Origin: Saprospiraceae bacterium
GTDB lineage: Bacteria; Bacteroidota; Bacteroidia; Chitinophagales; Saprospiraceae
NCBI GenBank assembly: GCA_028282725.1
Contig: JANQHF010000040.1
Span: 1-60,844 of the forward strand
Direction: 5' to 3'
DNA: 60,844 nt
Notes under the pieces: model-generated
Seen by the model: the letters and a program-made list of their open reading frames with translations, nothing else
The model's database searches: none
Told to the model about the DNA's origin: nothing
In this document: positions 19,056 to 28,768 of the stretch, one piece after another
How positions within the stretch are numbered: the first letter of the stretch is position 1
How the letters are laid out: each line of letters starts with the position of its first letter
Position numbers and translations under genes: made by a program

Positions 19056-21455
19056 TTAATTTTTTATTATACGTTGTACTATAGTTCGTGTATTGTTCGA
19101 AAGCTTTACAATATGTAGACCTGATCTAAATAAGCTGCCATCCAGTACTTTTTTGTTGAATCCTCTGTCAACCGCCCAATTTTGACTGAATATCAATCTT
19201 CCGCCGGCATCGAAGATGTCAATATTCAAGGTTTCTTGTGCATCTGTCTTCAGACTAATTTCAAAGAACTCGTCGAAAGGATTGGGCCGGATAACAATAC
19301 CGGGATTATCTTCAAATACCTTTTCCTCCAATCGCCAATTGATGGCTCTTCCCTCTTCTTCTATTTGTGTGTCAAACAGAATTCCGCTCTTATTGATTGA
19401 TAAGTCGGCGGAGGTCTCGATATGGACTAAAACTCCGGATAACGAGGACTCAGACAATATGATCAGTGCTGTCTTTCCGTCGATTTCCTCTATAACAAAT
19501 GGTAATGATTCAGATCCATTGCTTACCCTGGTTGTTGATCCAACAGCATTTTCGTCGATAAAAATAGCCGCCGTACGAATATCCCCTTCTGACGGTATAT
19601 GGACTTGAATGGATTTCATTTGAGTGCCGGGCTTCTGCGTGTAGTAAGATATTGCATTGGACCGGCTTGTAGCCGACTTAAAAGGAGTCCAGGAGAAATT
19701 CACATCTCCGGTCTTGATACCAATCAGGTTGTACTCATGCTTAAATCGATACATTTTTACCGGACTCGTGAATTTGATATGATTGGTAATTCCCGAAAAC
19801 CTTAAATGATCACCGTAGAATTTCCAGGGTTCGTATTCCACCTCAACACCCGGGAGATCGTAAATAATATAGGTCAGATCCCAGTAATCCTTCATGTCAA
19901 CGGTGCCATCGTTATTGATATCCGCTACAGCCAACTGTTCGACTCTTTTGAATGGAGCAACCCCAGTCACATGTCGCAACATGTAGATCAGGTCCACAGC
20001 ATCAATGCCTCTCTTGGATTTTTCACTCACGATGGCAGTAACTTCGGCTTTATTGAAATCCAGCGGGATTCCCTGGACACCGTAGATTCCCCGGGCATTG
20101 GATTTCGACGAAGCAATCATTTCACCATCGCCATAAACCACTGCTGATGCTCCTTCGATAACATTTCCATACCTGGTGGTGATCTTACCGGCTATCTGCA
20201 TACTTGTATCACTGCACTCATAATGATCGGCAACCATAAGGGTCACATTACAAGAAGCCCAGACGCCATTGCTCGCCGTAACATATACTTCCATTTCCTG
20301 GATTCCCGGTCCGTCGGGACACTGGAAATTCAAACTGGTGACGACAGAGTCCTTTGCAAAAGAATATGTCAGGTAGTTGTCGTAACAGGGGCCGGTGGCC
20401 TTATGTACAAAGTCCTTTGCCCATATCGTCGCACCGTATTCATTACTAATGGCAGTACTCAAGTCCTTGATACAAATCAAATGAGGAGGATTCTTATCAA
20501 CTATTTTCAATTTGTGATAGATGTCATTCACATTGTTGCAACCGTCCTTCAGGTGGTAGTGTACTTTGTACCATCCCGCAGGGAGATATCCTACGTTTAA
20601 TTTAAACTCTTCGTAATTCTTTACACTTAGCCACCTGTTGTAAACAAGATCATCTTCCGAATCATAAATTGTCACTTCCACCTGCGTCTTATACCCAGGA
20701 CAAGGTCCGTAATCAACAACTTTATTCTTCAGCCAAATTTTGGCATGACATTCTCCTTCCAAATCAAATTCCTGATCTTCGGTATGCGCCAATTCCGGCG
20801 GATCTTCATCTAATACCTTAATGACTTGCTGGAAAGTATACCACCCATCATGTTCGATATCGTGAGGATGTTTTCCATAGGCGAAATAAATGGAATGGTC
20901 CCATAGATTTTTTACCAACGCATATTTTTCCGGCTTAGAGTTATTGATTCCATTAGGTTCCCATTTACACCAGTCTATGATCGTCCATTCACGAATTATT
21001 TTGCTACAACCGGGGCCATCGAAGTGTATCACTTTATCTTCATATCCAGCCTGAACCATGGCACAAGTGTTGTCCTTCCATTTCGGTTCGTCGTGCAAAT
21101 ATGCTTCACACTTAAATGGGTCATTCATCGCAATTCCCTTGTCTAAGAACCAGGGATCTTTATGATAAGCAGAACCCCTGTAATCTTTTAAATGAACCCT
21201 GTGTTTTTTACCATAATGATGAAATTCTACATCTATTTGATGATTACCACCATCGGCATAATCTTTATAAACGTCACCTGTATAATGAAGTGGCCATCGT
21301 ATTGTATGAGGATCGAAGAGTCCCTTACCATTTTTCCAATCCCAATCATTGCATGAGTACTTTGTACAACCCTTAGGTTTTTTGGGTTTCTTAGGGTCTG
21401 ATACTCCACTCATTATGAATGAGAAAAATAGTACAAGTGTACATATACGTTTCAT
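19056..21455 (-). CDS. Secreted HYR/dockerin-like protein with T9SS type A sorting domain (799 aa)
   Basis: Signal peptide MKRICTLVLFFSFIMSG, then a very Lys/His/Trp-rich mature N-terminus ('DPKKPKKPKGC'). Residues about 30-410 form HYR-like modules, with 'REWTIIDWCKW' and 'VLDEDPPEL' at module borders as in the 2522-aa protein. A CnaB-like domain (about 418-475) is followed by a dockerin-like pair of helices and Ca loops (about 478-538, 'DINNDGTVDMKD') and a 'KTGDVNF' motif near 581. The last ~85 residues ('IRPNPFDEFFEISL' to 'IVQRIIKN') are a T9SS type A sorting domain. The module order (HYR, CnaB, dockerin-like, GDVN motif, T9SS) is a shorter version of the 2522-aa protein. Divergent from the GH32 gene, with about 110 bp between starts. 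Surface or matrix role inferred; no enzyme motif. Confidence 0.9.
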   Translation of the reverse strand: MKRICTLVLFFSFIMSGVSDPKKPKKPKGCTKYSCNDWDWKNGKGLFDPHTIRWPLHYTGDVYKDYADGGNHQIDVEFHHYGKKHRVHLKDYRGSAYHKDPWFLDKGIAMNDPFKCEAYLHDEPKWKDNTCAMVQAGYEDKVIHFDGPGCSKIIREWTIIDWCKWEPNGINNSKPEKYALVKNLWDHSIYFAYGKHPHDIEHDGWYTFQQVIKVLDEDPPELAHTEDQEFDLEGECHAKIWLKNKVVDYGPCPGYKTQVEVTIYDSEDDLVYNRWLSVKNYEEFKLNVGYLPAGWYKVHYHLKDGCNNVNDIYHKLKIVDKNPPHLICIKDLSTAISNEYGATIWAKDFVHKATGPCYDNYLTYSFAKDSVVTSLNFQCPDGPGIQEMEVYVTASNGVWASCNVTLMVADHYECSDTSMQIAGKITTRYGNVIEGASAVVYGDGEMIASSKSNARGIYGVQGIPLDFNKAEVTAIVSEKSKRGIDAVDLIYMLRHVTGVAPFKRVEQLAVADINNDGTVDMKDYWDLTYIIYDLPGVEVEYEPWKFYGDHLRFSGITNHIKFTSPVKMYRFKHEYNLIGIKTGDVNFSWTPFKSATSRSNAISYYTQKPGTQMKSIQVHIPSEGDIRTAAIFIDENAVGSTTRVSNGSESLPFVIEEIDGKTALIILSESSLSGVLVHIETSADLSINKSGILFDTQIEEEGRAINWRLEEKVFEDNPGIVIRPNPFDEFFEISLKTDAQETLNIDIFDAGGRLIFSQNWAVDRGFNKKVLDGSLFRSGLHIVKLSNNTRTIVQRIIKN

Positions 21456-21565
21456 ATATTAGATATTTGTCTAATTGATTGATTATCAGTGTCCGACAAT
21501 ATATAAATACACTTTTAATTTATAATTAAAATGTTCATGTATTTTGGTAACTGCGGTAGCAATTC

Positions 21566-23137
21566 ATGGTAAACTCGTATATGAATTTCTTTAATATTAT
21601 CCTTATTCTGACCAATATGTCCTTTCTGATCAGCTGTCAAAATGAAAAGGCCGAAGCACCTCAGTCTGCTTATTCGGAAGTGTACAGAAATCAACTTCAT
21701 TTCTCGCCCGAGGCGAATTGGATGAATGATCCGAACGGCTTGGTTTATTTTGACGGGGAATACCACCTTTTTTATCAATACTACCCGGACAGCAATGTTT
21801 GGGGCCCTATGCATTGGGGACATGCTGTTAGTACGGATCTCGTTACCTGGCAACATATGCCTGTCGCACTTTACCCGGACAGCCTGGGATATATATTTTC
21901 AGGGAGTGCTGTAATCGATCACGAAAATACGAGTGGATTTGGTCGGGAAGGCGGTCCCCCGCCCATGGTGGCCATCTTCACACATCACGAGCCCAAAGGA
22001 GCCGATGCAGGTACTTCAACCTTTCAATATCAAAGCCTGGCATACAGCCTTGACAAAGGAAGATCATGGACGAAATATGAAGGCAACCCAGTGGTCCCAA
22101 ACCCTGGAATCAGGGATTTCCGGGACCCCAAGGTCATCCGGCATAATGAGGAATGGATTATGGTATTTGCCGCAAATGACCGTGTGAAATTTTATACGTC
22201 CCCTGATTTAAGGAATTGGACGTTTCAAAGTGATTTTGGCATGGGACATGGTGCCCAGGGACGACCCTGGGAATGCCCTGATCTCTTTCCCCTGGTTGCG
22301 GATGATGGGATTGAAAAATGGGTACTCATCGTAAGCATAGGAAGTGAAGCATCCAATGGAGGTTCGGGCACCCAATACTTCATTGGTCATTGGGATGGAG
22401 AGCGTTTCATCAACGACAATGATCCGACCCAGGTCTTGTGGTTGGACGAAGGAAAGGACAATTATGCGGGAGTGACATGGTCGGATATACCTGAGGCAGA
22501 TGGACGCCGTCTTTTCATCGGTTGGATGTCCAACTGGCAGTATGCCCAGGTGGTACCGACCACCGAATGGAGAAGTGCGATGACTCTTCCCAGAAAATTA
22601 ACATTGAACAACACTAAATCGGGATATAGGGTGCTCCAAACACCTGTTAGAGAGTTGGAGCAGCTTCGCGTACAAACACTGCAATTAGCATCGGGCCTGA
22701 TCGAAGAACCGCTCGATCTCCTGGCTGAAATCAGCGAAAGATCGGGTCTCTACGAATTGGAACTGACATTTCAAAAACCGGATTCTTTTCCGATAACGAT
22801 TACCTATGGAGACGGGGTCGGTGCTTCCATTGCGACGGGTTATAATCCGGTTACCCAGCAATTTTTCATTGACCGCACTTTTTCCGGACATAGCGAATTC
22901 AGCAAGGAATTTGCCGGGCTACACCAAACTACAAGAATCGATGAAATGGGTGATCACATTTTTCTGAGAATTTATATTGACAAGGCGTCTATCGAAGTCT
23001 TTGCCAATGGTGGTGCACCAGTACTGACAGATATCTTTTTTCCAAAAACAGATTTTTCTGATCTGGAAATTATCCCGTCTCAAGGTCCGATTAGCCTGGT
23101 TGAAGGGAAAGTACACACTTTGAAAAGTATGTGGTGA
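21566..23137 (+). CDS. GH32 family fructan hydrolase, lipoprotein (levanase/invertase type)
   Basis: All three GH32 signature sites are present: WMNDPNG at residues 52-58 (Asp55 nucleophile), FRDP at 185-188 (transition-state Asp), and WEC at 235-237 (Glu236 acid/base). The five-bladed propeller (about 40-350) is followed by the usual C-terminal beta-sandwich ending near residue 520, so the 523-aa length is normal. A lipobox 'FLISC' at 20-24 predicts a lipidated protein anchored in the outer or inner membrane. The ATG at residue 6 (21581) gives an equally good lipoprotein signal. Reaction: hydrolysis of beta-fructosidic bonds in levan, inulin or sucrose; which substrate cannot be told. No SusC/D pair or fructokinase lies nearby, so this is not a full fructan utilisation locus. 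Its 3' end abuts the 18-bp repeat element at 23198-23423. Confidence 0.95.
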   Translation: MVNSYMNFFNIILILTNMSFLISCQNEKAEAPQSAYSEVYRNQLHFSPEANWMNDPNGLVYFDGEYHLFYQYYPDSNVWGPMHWGHAVSTDLVTWQHMPVALYPDSLGYIFSGSAVIDHENTSGFGREGGPPPMVAIFTHHEPKGADAGTSTFQYQSLAYSLDKGRSWTKYEGNPVVPNPGIRDFRDPKVIRHNEEWIMVFAANDRVKFYTSPDLRNWTFQSDFGMGHGAQGRPWECPDLFPLVADDGIEKWVLIVSIGSEASNGGSGTQYFIGHWDGERFINDNDPTQVLWLDEGKDNYAGVTWSDIPEADGRRLFIGWMSNWQYAQVVPTTEWRSAMTLPRKLTLNNTKSGYRVLQTPVRELEQLRVQTLQLASGLIEEPLDLLAEISERSGLYELELTFQKPDSFPITITYGDGVGASIATGYNPVTQQFFIDRTFSGHSEFSKEFAGLHQTTRIDEMGDHIFLRIYIDKASIEVFANGGAPVLTDIFFPKTDFSDLEIIPSQGPISLVEGKVHTLKSMW

Positions 23138-23182
23138 GTATACCACCTGGCCGCCTTCCATCCGGCCTGCTGATGCAGCCAG

Positions 23183-23438
23183 TCGGACGGGTAAGCCAGG
23201 GGGGTGTCACCTTGCTTTAAGCTGTCACCTTGCTTTAAGTCGTCACCTTGCTTTAAGCTGTCACCTTGCTTTAAGCTGTCACCTTGCTTTAAGTCGTCAC
23301 CTTGCTTTAAGTCGTCACCTTGCTTTAAGCTGTCACCTTGCTTTAAGTCGTCGCCCGCTTTATAATTAAACTTTTTCCTCACTTATCCAACTCATGTTCT
23401 ACTTTGGTCGATTTTGGTGGTTTTCGGACGGGTAAGCC
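23183..23438. repeat. 15-bp direct repeats bracketing the 18-bp repeat element
   Basis: The 15-mer TCGGACGGGTAAGCC occurs at 23183-23197 and again at 23424-23438. The 226 bp between them contain exactly the leader and 18-bp array described separately. This arrangement looks like a target-site duplication around an inserted element. The other copy of the element (35.2-35.4 kb) lacks this 15-mer, which supports it belonging to the target site, not the element. A recombination origin is also possible. Confidence 0.5.
23206..23349 (-). repeat. 18-bp tandem repeat array, copy A (8 units)
   Basis: Eight contiguous 18-bp units, plus-strand form GTCACCTTGCTTTAAG followed by CT or TC, with a degenerate ninth unit (23350-23367). 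On the minus strand each unit is six codons and reads [D/S]-L-K-Q-G-D, preceded by a conserved leader (23350-23420) that contains a GTG codon at 23382-23380 followed by R-K-K-F-N-Y-K-A-G-D. The open frame continues past the array into the 3' end of the GH32 gene, so a real protein is doubtful here. The same leader and units recur on the plus strand at 35249-35420. Units have no spacers, which excludes a CRISPR. Confidence 0.9.
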
Positions 23439-23448
23439 CCAGGTTTCG

Positions 23449-24912
23449 CTATAGTATGGACTTTCTCGAAATACTCAAATATTCCGTCCAGCCGGTACCG
23501 GAATTCATTATGTTGAAATCCATCCTGTAGAGCTGTAATCCATAAAAAGAACCGATGTCGTTATAGTTGGCCTGGAGACAGAAGATCAACTCCAATTTTT
23601 CATCGTTGTCAAGATCACCCAGCCATGGGGTTGAGCCAATGTTCTTTGCCTGGATTGGTGGAAACCATTCTTCTGTCTTATCACGGTGATAGTCGTACAC
23701 CAGAAGTCTGAATTGTGTTTGACCAAGATATATTCCTCTGCAATTGTATTCATTGACAGAAAATAAGAATTCCTCAGTGCCATTTCCATCGGAATCAAAT
23801 GACAACGCACTTGAAAACCCCGTGCAACCAATAGTGTCCTGATGGAGTACGACTCCGGATCTTCCATCAACCAAAATCTGAATGGCACCAGTATTTGATG
23901 GCCATGCTCCCTGACTGAACACTGTAAAAAAATCGGCTATGCCGTCACCATTTGCATCTCCCGGAGTAGGTGTTGTATTGAGTTCGGTCCCTTCTATGGT
24001 CTTTTCCCAAAGAACATGAAAGGAACTCCCATCAATGGCCATCATCGCACCTCCATGCCAATTGGCAATAATGTCCTTGACACCGTCATCATTTAAATCT
24101 TCAATCACTGGTGGAGCAATGAATCCATGTCCGTGTTTTTTGGATAAGACCCTTGATTTTGAAATGTCTCCCTTGATCAATTGATCCAATGTAGTCATGT
24201 AGAGCGATCCACCCATTGTTTCTCCCCCACTCCCATAGATAATCTCCAAAGCACCATCCCTTTCAAGATCCGTGACTATTGGGGACATATATGTTTCCCT
24301 TCCATCGGGCATTGTATCTGCTACGATCAATTGACCTGTACTTCCACTGATCATGGTCAAAACACCGGGATAACGGTCTGTTCCATCGGCCTTGTATGCT
24401 GAAATGTTGCCTCCATTTGCGATAAGCAAATCTGAAATCCCATCATTATTTTGGTCTTTAATCACCTGAGGAGAGAAGAAATTGAAACGCGTCAGACCAT
24501 AAGGGTCATAGCCGTGGTGCTCAATTTCGAAGCGCCAAAGTTGCACTCCGTTGCTGCCATCAATAGCCTTCAACTGAGCGGATCGTCCACCAATGACGAC
24601 ATCTGGTATTTTGTCGTCATTGATCCGGGTAAATACAGCTGATCCAACCATTTGATCCGTACCAGGTACAGACCACAAGACAGTGCCATCCAATCCATTG
24701 ATTGCGACAACGGCAGAGTCCGAATTTTCTTTCTCGTTCATTCCGGCTCCTATTACTATGTCCATTATTTCATCACCATTCAAATCGGCACACTTGGGAG
24801 ATGAATAAGTCCCGAGTGACTTCAGATTCGTGGACCAGGTGACCTGTCTTTCGGGTTCTATAGAACAGGAAACCAAAATTGAAATGGACCACGCGATACC
24901 AATTCGAATCAT
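23449..24912 (-). CDS. FG-GAP/PQQ-like beta-propeller lipoprotein (487 aa)
   Basis: Lipobox 'ILVSC' at about residues 12-16 marks it as a lipoprotein. About eight propeller blades carry FG-GAP/VCBS calcium loops, for example 'DLNGDEIMDIVIG', 'DQNNDGISDLLIANGG', 'DLNDDGVKDIIANWHGG' and 'DANGDGIADFF', alternating with PQQ-like 'G.VLW' and 'GVQLWRFE' strands. The pattern is that of a ligand- or substrate-binding propeller without an obvious active site. It is the last gene of a tight minus-strand operon; its start lies 2 nt after the stop of the haem-motif FG-GAP gene. Function unknown; surface binding or scaffold role inferred from the fold. Confidence 0.85.
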   Translation of the reverse strand: MIRIGIAWSISILVSCSIEPERQVTWSTNLKSLGTYSSPKCADLNGDEIMDIVIGAGMNEKENSDSAVVAINGLDGTVLWSVPGTDQMVGSAVFTRINDDKIPDVVIGGRSAQLKAIDGSNGVQLWRFEIEHHGYDPYGLTRFNFFSPQVIKDQNNDGISDLLIANGGNISAYKADGTDRYPGVLTMISGSTGQLIVADTMPDGRETYMSPIVTDLERDGALEIIYGSGGETMGGSLYMTTLDQLIKGDISKSRVLSKKHGHGFIAPPVIEDLNDDGVKDIIANWHGGAMMAIDGSSFHVLWEKTIEGTELNTTPTPGDANGDGIADFFTVFSQGAWPSNTGAIQILVDGRSGVVLHQDTIGCTGFSSALSFDSDGNGTEEFLFSVNEYNCRGIYLGQTQFRLLVYDYHRDKTEEWFPPIQAKNIGSTPWLGDLDNDEKLELIFCLQANYNDIGSFYGLQLYRMDFNIMNSGTGWTEYLSISRKSIL

Positions 24913-24914
24913 GC

Positions 24915-26360
24915 CTAATACTCTATCTCATAGTGATATAATGGCAATGGCTTTGACATCCACCTCTTGACTAATTCATCCGGGTGATCACGAATCAACA
25001 TCTCGTTACCACCGACATAAATTTCAGCTTTACCATTTTGATCAAGATCACAGACTGCGCACAAGGCCATATTGTTCAATGCAGATTCCTGAATTTCAAA
25101 GGCCTCGTACTGAAACGGCTTTGATGACAGCAATAATGTCAGTTGTTCCCCTTTATTCAGAAACAAATTTGGATATAGAGATGAAACCAGAAAATCCTCA
25201 GCTCCATCGCGATTAAAATCATAGGGGTGTATACGAGCTGCTCCGTTGATCGGGATGAATAATGATTCCTTTAATGTTCCATTCTCTAAATTCACGAAGA
25301 CACGGAATCCATGGTAAGCCTTAAAAATCGTGGAATAGTCGGCGTTGTCTCCATTGACAAGGGCTACATCCCAGTCTCCGTCTGCGTCAAAATCACGGAT
25401 TACAAAGTCATTACACCCATACAAAGGATGCACTCTCAACAAGGTATGCTCCTCGAAATTAAAGTCACCCTTATTTTCAAACCATTGAATTTTTTCATCC
25501 CCTTGTGCAAAGAGCGCAACAATATCAGTCAAGCCATCTCCATTCCAATCTACAATTTTCGATTTTAGCGCTCCGGTGTTACGAGAAATTTGCACGCGCT
25601 TTGTGTGTCCGGATGAAAGATCAAATAAGGACAGCCCCCCACTGTGCAAGCTATCAATGGACATCCCAAACGACGATACGATATATTCATCCGTCCCGTC
25701 TCCATTGAAATCATATTTTTCGAAGTGCACAGGCCTGATCAGACTATCAATGAGCGTCATAAGTTGTCCCTCCCGAAAGAGTTGTAGGGACCCAAATTCC
25801 GGAATCAAAGGATTGAAAGTACCCATAGAGAGAATTTCAAATGAGTCGTCTTTTTTATCCGTCTTCAGCTGGACCGGGAAATTGCCAGCCTGGACCAAAG
25901 GTTGTAGTACACTTCCTTCATAGGTGGAAATTTGCCCATTTCTGCCGCCTATATAAAATGCGGAGTCTTTGTTCTGACAATCCATTAAGAAAATAAAGGG
26001 TGCAAGCTCCGATTGAAAAGTAGTGGTATCTAATCTTCGCGGAGCAAATTCCAGGTTTCTTGGAGACTGAGGCGGAAGAAACAGATCAGAACCATTAACA
26101 TAGAAGTCGTACAATTGGCTCCATTCCTCTTTTGTAATCAGCACGTCTGCTTGATGTGCTTCATTCCGCATGGCATCGAGTACGGTAGACCAACTGGTCT
26201 TATCCAAGAGATCAGGGGGCGTATATAGATGACAAGCCGAACAAATTCTTTTCGCCAATCGCTCTTGTTTGTTAGCAGTGCTGTCAATGAAGTGATCGCA
26301 GGATGAAACCAACAGAGTATATAGAGCGACTACAAGAACGGATGTGCGTAGTATTCTCAT
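24915..26360 (-). CDS. FG-GAP repeat lipoprotein with N-terminal c-type haem motif (481 aa)
   Basis: Lipobox 'LLVSSC' puts the lipidated Cys at residue 21. Directly after, 'CSACH' (residues 40-44) matches the CxxCH covalent haem-binding site, followed by 'PPDLLDKTSW', the usual context in monohaem VCBS proteins of Bacteroidota and Planctomycetes. The rest is an FG-GAP propeller with Ca loops such as 'DFNGDGTDEYIVSS', 'DWNGDGLTDIVALF' and 'DFDADGDWDVALVNGD'. I see no candidate distal Met in a full cytochrome c fold: the haem region is only ~60 aa. A redox or sensing role at the membrane is possible but unproven. Middle gene of the operon with the penicillin-acylase homologue (5 nt upstream) and the second propeller lipoprotein (2 nt downstream). 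Confidence 0.85.
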   Translation of the reverse strand: MRILRTSVLVVALYTLLVSSCDHFIDSTANKQERLAKRICSACHLYTPPDLLDKTSWSTVLDAMRNEAHQADVLITKEEWSQLYDFYVNGSDLFLPPQSPRNLEFAPRRLDTTTFQSELAPFIFLMDCQNKDSAFYIGGRNGQISTYEGSVLQPLVQAGNFPVQLKTDKKDDSFEILSMGTFNPLIPEFGSLQLFREGQLMTLIDSLIRPVHFEKYDFNGDGTDEYIVSSFGMSIDSLHSGGLSLFDLSSGHTKRVQISRNTGALKSKIVDWNGDGLTDIVALFAQGDEKIQWFENKGDFNFEEHTLLRVHPLYGCNDFVIRDFDADGDWDVALVNGDNADYSTIFKAYHGFRVFVNLENGTLKESLFIPINGAARIHPYDFNRDGAEDFLVSSLYPNLFLNKGEQLTLLLSSKPFQYEAFEIQESALNNMALCAVCDLDQNGKAEIYVGGNEMLIRDHPDELVKRWMSKPLPLYHYEIEY

Positions 26361-26365
26361 TCATT

Positions 26366-28768
26366 TTATTCCGGAATCAAAATTGTGCTGTACGACACGA
26401 CAGATTCCACTTTTTCTCGAGAATAGAACAGAGGAAAAAATTGATCCTTAACCCAGATTTCAAATAAGTTATCGTAGTGTGGATGATCAGGATCTCCATT
26501 TTGTCCCGGTGTATTTGTTGCAAGACAGTGATCCCAATCTCCTGTATCAACAATAATCCGGAAAGAGCCACCGGAAGGTTGATTATCTGCACCCCCCGTA
26601 TGGTTTACAGTAAAACTATTCCCTCCTCTTGGAGCAGGTCCGACATCCAGTTTCTCCCTGATTGATGGCAAAACAGCATTGCTCAATGGATGTTTGATCG
26701 TTGCATGTTTATAATATTCACTGCCATATCTCCATTGATTGATATCTCCTCCTAAACGCTGTGTCAAATTAATCAGAGCTGCATACATGGCTTGCAGGAG
26801 GATGGTATTCCTCGTATTGATCGGATCGTCACCAAAATCACCATCAGGCATATACAACCATTCTATGATACGCTTCATCTGAACACCGACAAAAGGCCTG
26901 GCTTTTTCCGGCACCTTTATAGCAATCAGGCTTTCCCGTATTCTCTTTTCCAATTCATTATAAATAGCCGCTTCCCGGGATCCCGGAGTCATCTGACCAT
27001 CCCAATTGACCAGCATGTCAATTACCCTTCTTATGTTTTCGTCATTGGTTTCGAGGTTCTTGTACAGTGGTATGATTTGTCTGGAAGGGATGGACATGTA
27101 GTCAGTTTGTAACGCAGCCATATCTGCCATGCTGTGTCGTCTTCCATTTTCCAGCACCTCCATCACCCGGTCACCGCGATATGGATCGGACCATTGAAAG
27201 CCTATTGCATCCCAATTCTCATACGTAAGCGGAGTTACATTTTCATTACTCGTATTGATGATTCCATTGTCCGGATTATATATGGAAGGTTTTGCTATAA
27301 TCGGAATATAGCCACTCCATTCGTATCGACCATCCCCAGGTACAGGTACCATTCCACTCCACTCCTGGCGTATGGGGGCTATTCCAACAGCCTGCCATCC
27401 AATATTTCCATCGCGATCTGCCCAGACCATGTTTTCTCCGGGAATATGGCTGTAATTGCATGCATTGCGAAATTCTGTCCAATTCCGTGCCTGATCCATT
27501 CGCAAGCTTGCCAAATACGGTGATCCGCCTATCTCCAGCCAACCACAGCGCATGGCATAGGCAACGTGGTTAAGCGTATCAATTTTGGTTACTGGTCCAT
27601 GCCTGGTATACTTGTGAAGTACATGCACGGGATCGCGATCCTTGACCATTATCGTATCGGCAATGGCGGTCATTGCTTCCCATATGCCATTGTACAGATA
27701 TTGATCCGGGTTTTCCGGATTGAGCTGGTAAACGTACAGATCCTCCGCATCCGTGCTGTAAACTGTTAAGCCCCATGCACCATATTCATTATGACCGATT
27801 GAAATTCCTGGGATCTCGGGTTCTCCTCCGCCAATCACGTTCCATCCAGGACCTACGAGATGTGCCATATAACGAAGCGAAGGTGTGGAAAGACGCCGGT
27901 GGGGATCATTAGCCATCATTGGATAACCTGATTCCGTCAAACTTCCATCCACCACCCAATTATTACTTCCAACTCCATTGATGTCTTCTACGATCCATTG
28001 ATCATAAGTACGTTCATCTTTTTCAACCAGATAACGATATGAATCCGCATTATTTACAAAGGCCGTGAGGTCATCCGGGGTAAACCTCAGGGGTCTTCTG
28101 AATGCATGATAAGGGGCTATAATATCCTCTTTTAACAGATCGACATTAATAGTCGAATCGATAGAGAGATTCGGTCTTTTCGGATGAAACCAGGACACCT
28201 CCCGTAATTTTTCCTCTCCCAGGATGGACAATGCTCTCGCCGTACTGATTTCCCTGTCTATATTACCCAATAATCCCTGATGACGGGAGATTACGATGGC
28301 AGGTGTCCATAAATGAGGTTGGATACCCAAAAGATCGAATTCTATGGGTAGTAAATCAGGATTCTTCAGAACGTGATTGATATATGCATTCACACCGTCA
28401 ACATAGGCTTCAATAATGAGTTTACCCTGGGGGTGGTAGAAATTCATTTCGGCATCCATATCTCCCCTAAACTGAAACAAACGGGTACCTATATCTCTTT
28501 CCAATGTCTTAGCCCCAAGGATTTCTGATAGTGTGCCCGAAGCCTGGCGTCTCCAGATTTCAAATTGAAAAAGGCGGTCTTTTGCGGCATAGAAGCCTTG
28601 TGCAAAGAAGAGGTCATACTCTGAATTGGCATAGATATGTGGGATTCCCCAATGGTCCGTCAGGATTTCTACTGTGTCGGATAGTTGCCCTGATGTAAAT
28701 TGCTGATCCTGAGCAACTAAAACACTGGACATAATAGATATCAACAGATATGTTTTTAGTCGTTTCAT
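26366..28768 (-). CDS. Penicillin acylase family Ntn hydrolase precursor (800 aa)
   Basis: Signal peptide ending 'SVLVAQ' at residue 20, so the enzyme is exported. The alpha chain begins with the typical 'VEILTDHWGIPHIYANSEYDLFFAQGFYAAKDRLFQFE'-type region (described by its key residues H39, G41, P43, H44 and A56-G58). The autoprocessing site is at G267-S268 ('NGVGSNNWVV'): Ser268 would become the N-terminal nucleophile of the beta chain after removal of the linker. Later conserved blocks include 'NDPHR' (287-291), 'GISIGHNEYGAWGLT' and 'NMVWADRDGNIGWQ'. Length is normal for a pre-pro-enzyme. Family members cleave amide bonds in beta-lactams, acyl-homoserine lactones or cyclic lipopeptides; the substrate here is unknown. 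First gene of a three-gene operon. No clear promoter motif recognised in 28769-28985. Confidence 0.93.
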   Translation of the reverse strand: MKRLKTYLLISIMSSVLVAQDQQFTSGQLSDTVEILTDHWGIPHIYANSEYDLFFAQGFYAAKDRLFQFEIWRRQASGTLSEILGAKTLERDIGTRLFQFRGDMDAEMNFYHPQGKLIIEAYVDGVNAYINHVLKNPDLLPIEFDLLGIQPHLWTPAIVISRHQGLLGNIDREISTARALSILGEEKLREVSWFHPKRPNLSIDSTINVDLLKEDIIAPYHAFRRPLRFTPDDLTAFVNNADSYRYLVEKDERTYDQWIVEDINGVGSNNWVVDGSLTESGYPMMANDPHRRLSTPSLRYMAHLVGPGWNVIGGGEPEIPGISIGHNEYGAWGLTVYSTDAEDLYVYQLNPENPDQYLYNGIWEAMTAIADTIMVKDRDPVHVLHKYTRHGPVTKIDTLNHVAYAMRCGWLEIGGSPYLASLRMDQARNWTEFRNACNYSHIPGENMVWADRDGNIGWQAVGIAPIRQEWSGMVPVPGDGRYEWSGYIPIIAKPSIYNPDNGIINTSNENVTPLTYENWDAIGFQWSDPYRGDRVMEVLENGRRHSMADMAALQTDYMSIPSRQIIPLYKNLETNDENIRRVIDMLVNWDGQMTPGSREAAIYNELEKRIRESLIAIKVPEKARPFVGVQMKRIIEWLYMPDGDFGDDPINTRNTILLQAMYAALINLTQRLGGDINQWRYGSEYYKHATIKHPLSNAVLPSIREKLDVGPAPRGGNSFTVNHTGGADNQPSGGSFRIIVDTGDWDHCLATNTPGQNGDPDHPHYDNLFEIWVKDQFFPLFYSREKVESVVSYSTILIPE

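Noticed and set aside
871-21455. Cellulosome-type scaffold
   Set aside because: Dockerin-like modules are present, but no cohesin array or cellulase is seen; such modules are common in Saprospiria T9SS cargo.
21566-23137. Fructan polysaccharide utilisation locus
   Set aside because: Only the GH32 enzyme is present; no SusC/SusD pair, fructokinase or hybrid sensor nearby.
23206-23349. CRISPR array
   Set aside because: Units are 18 bp, directly contiguous with no spacers, and no cas gene is nearby.
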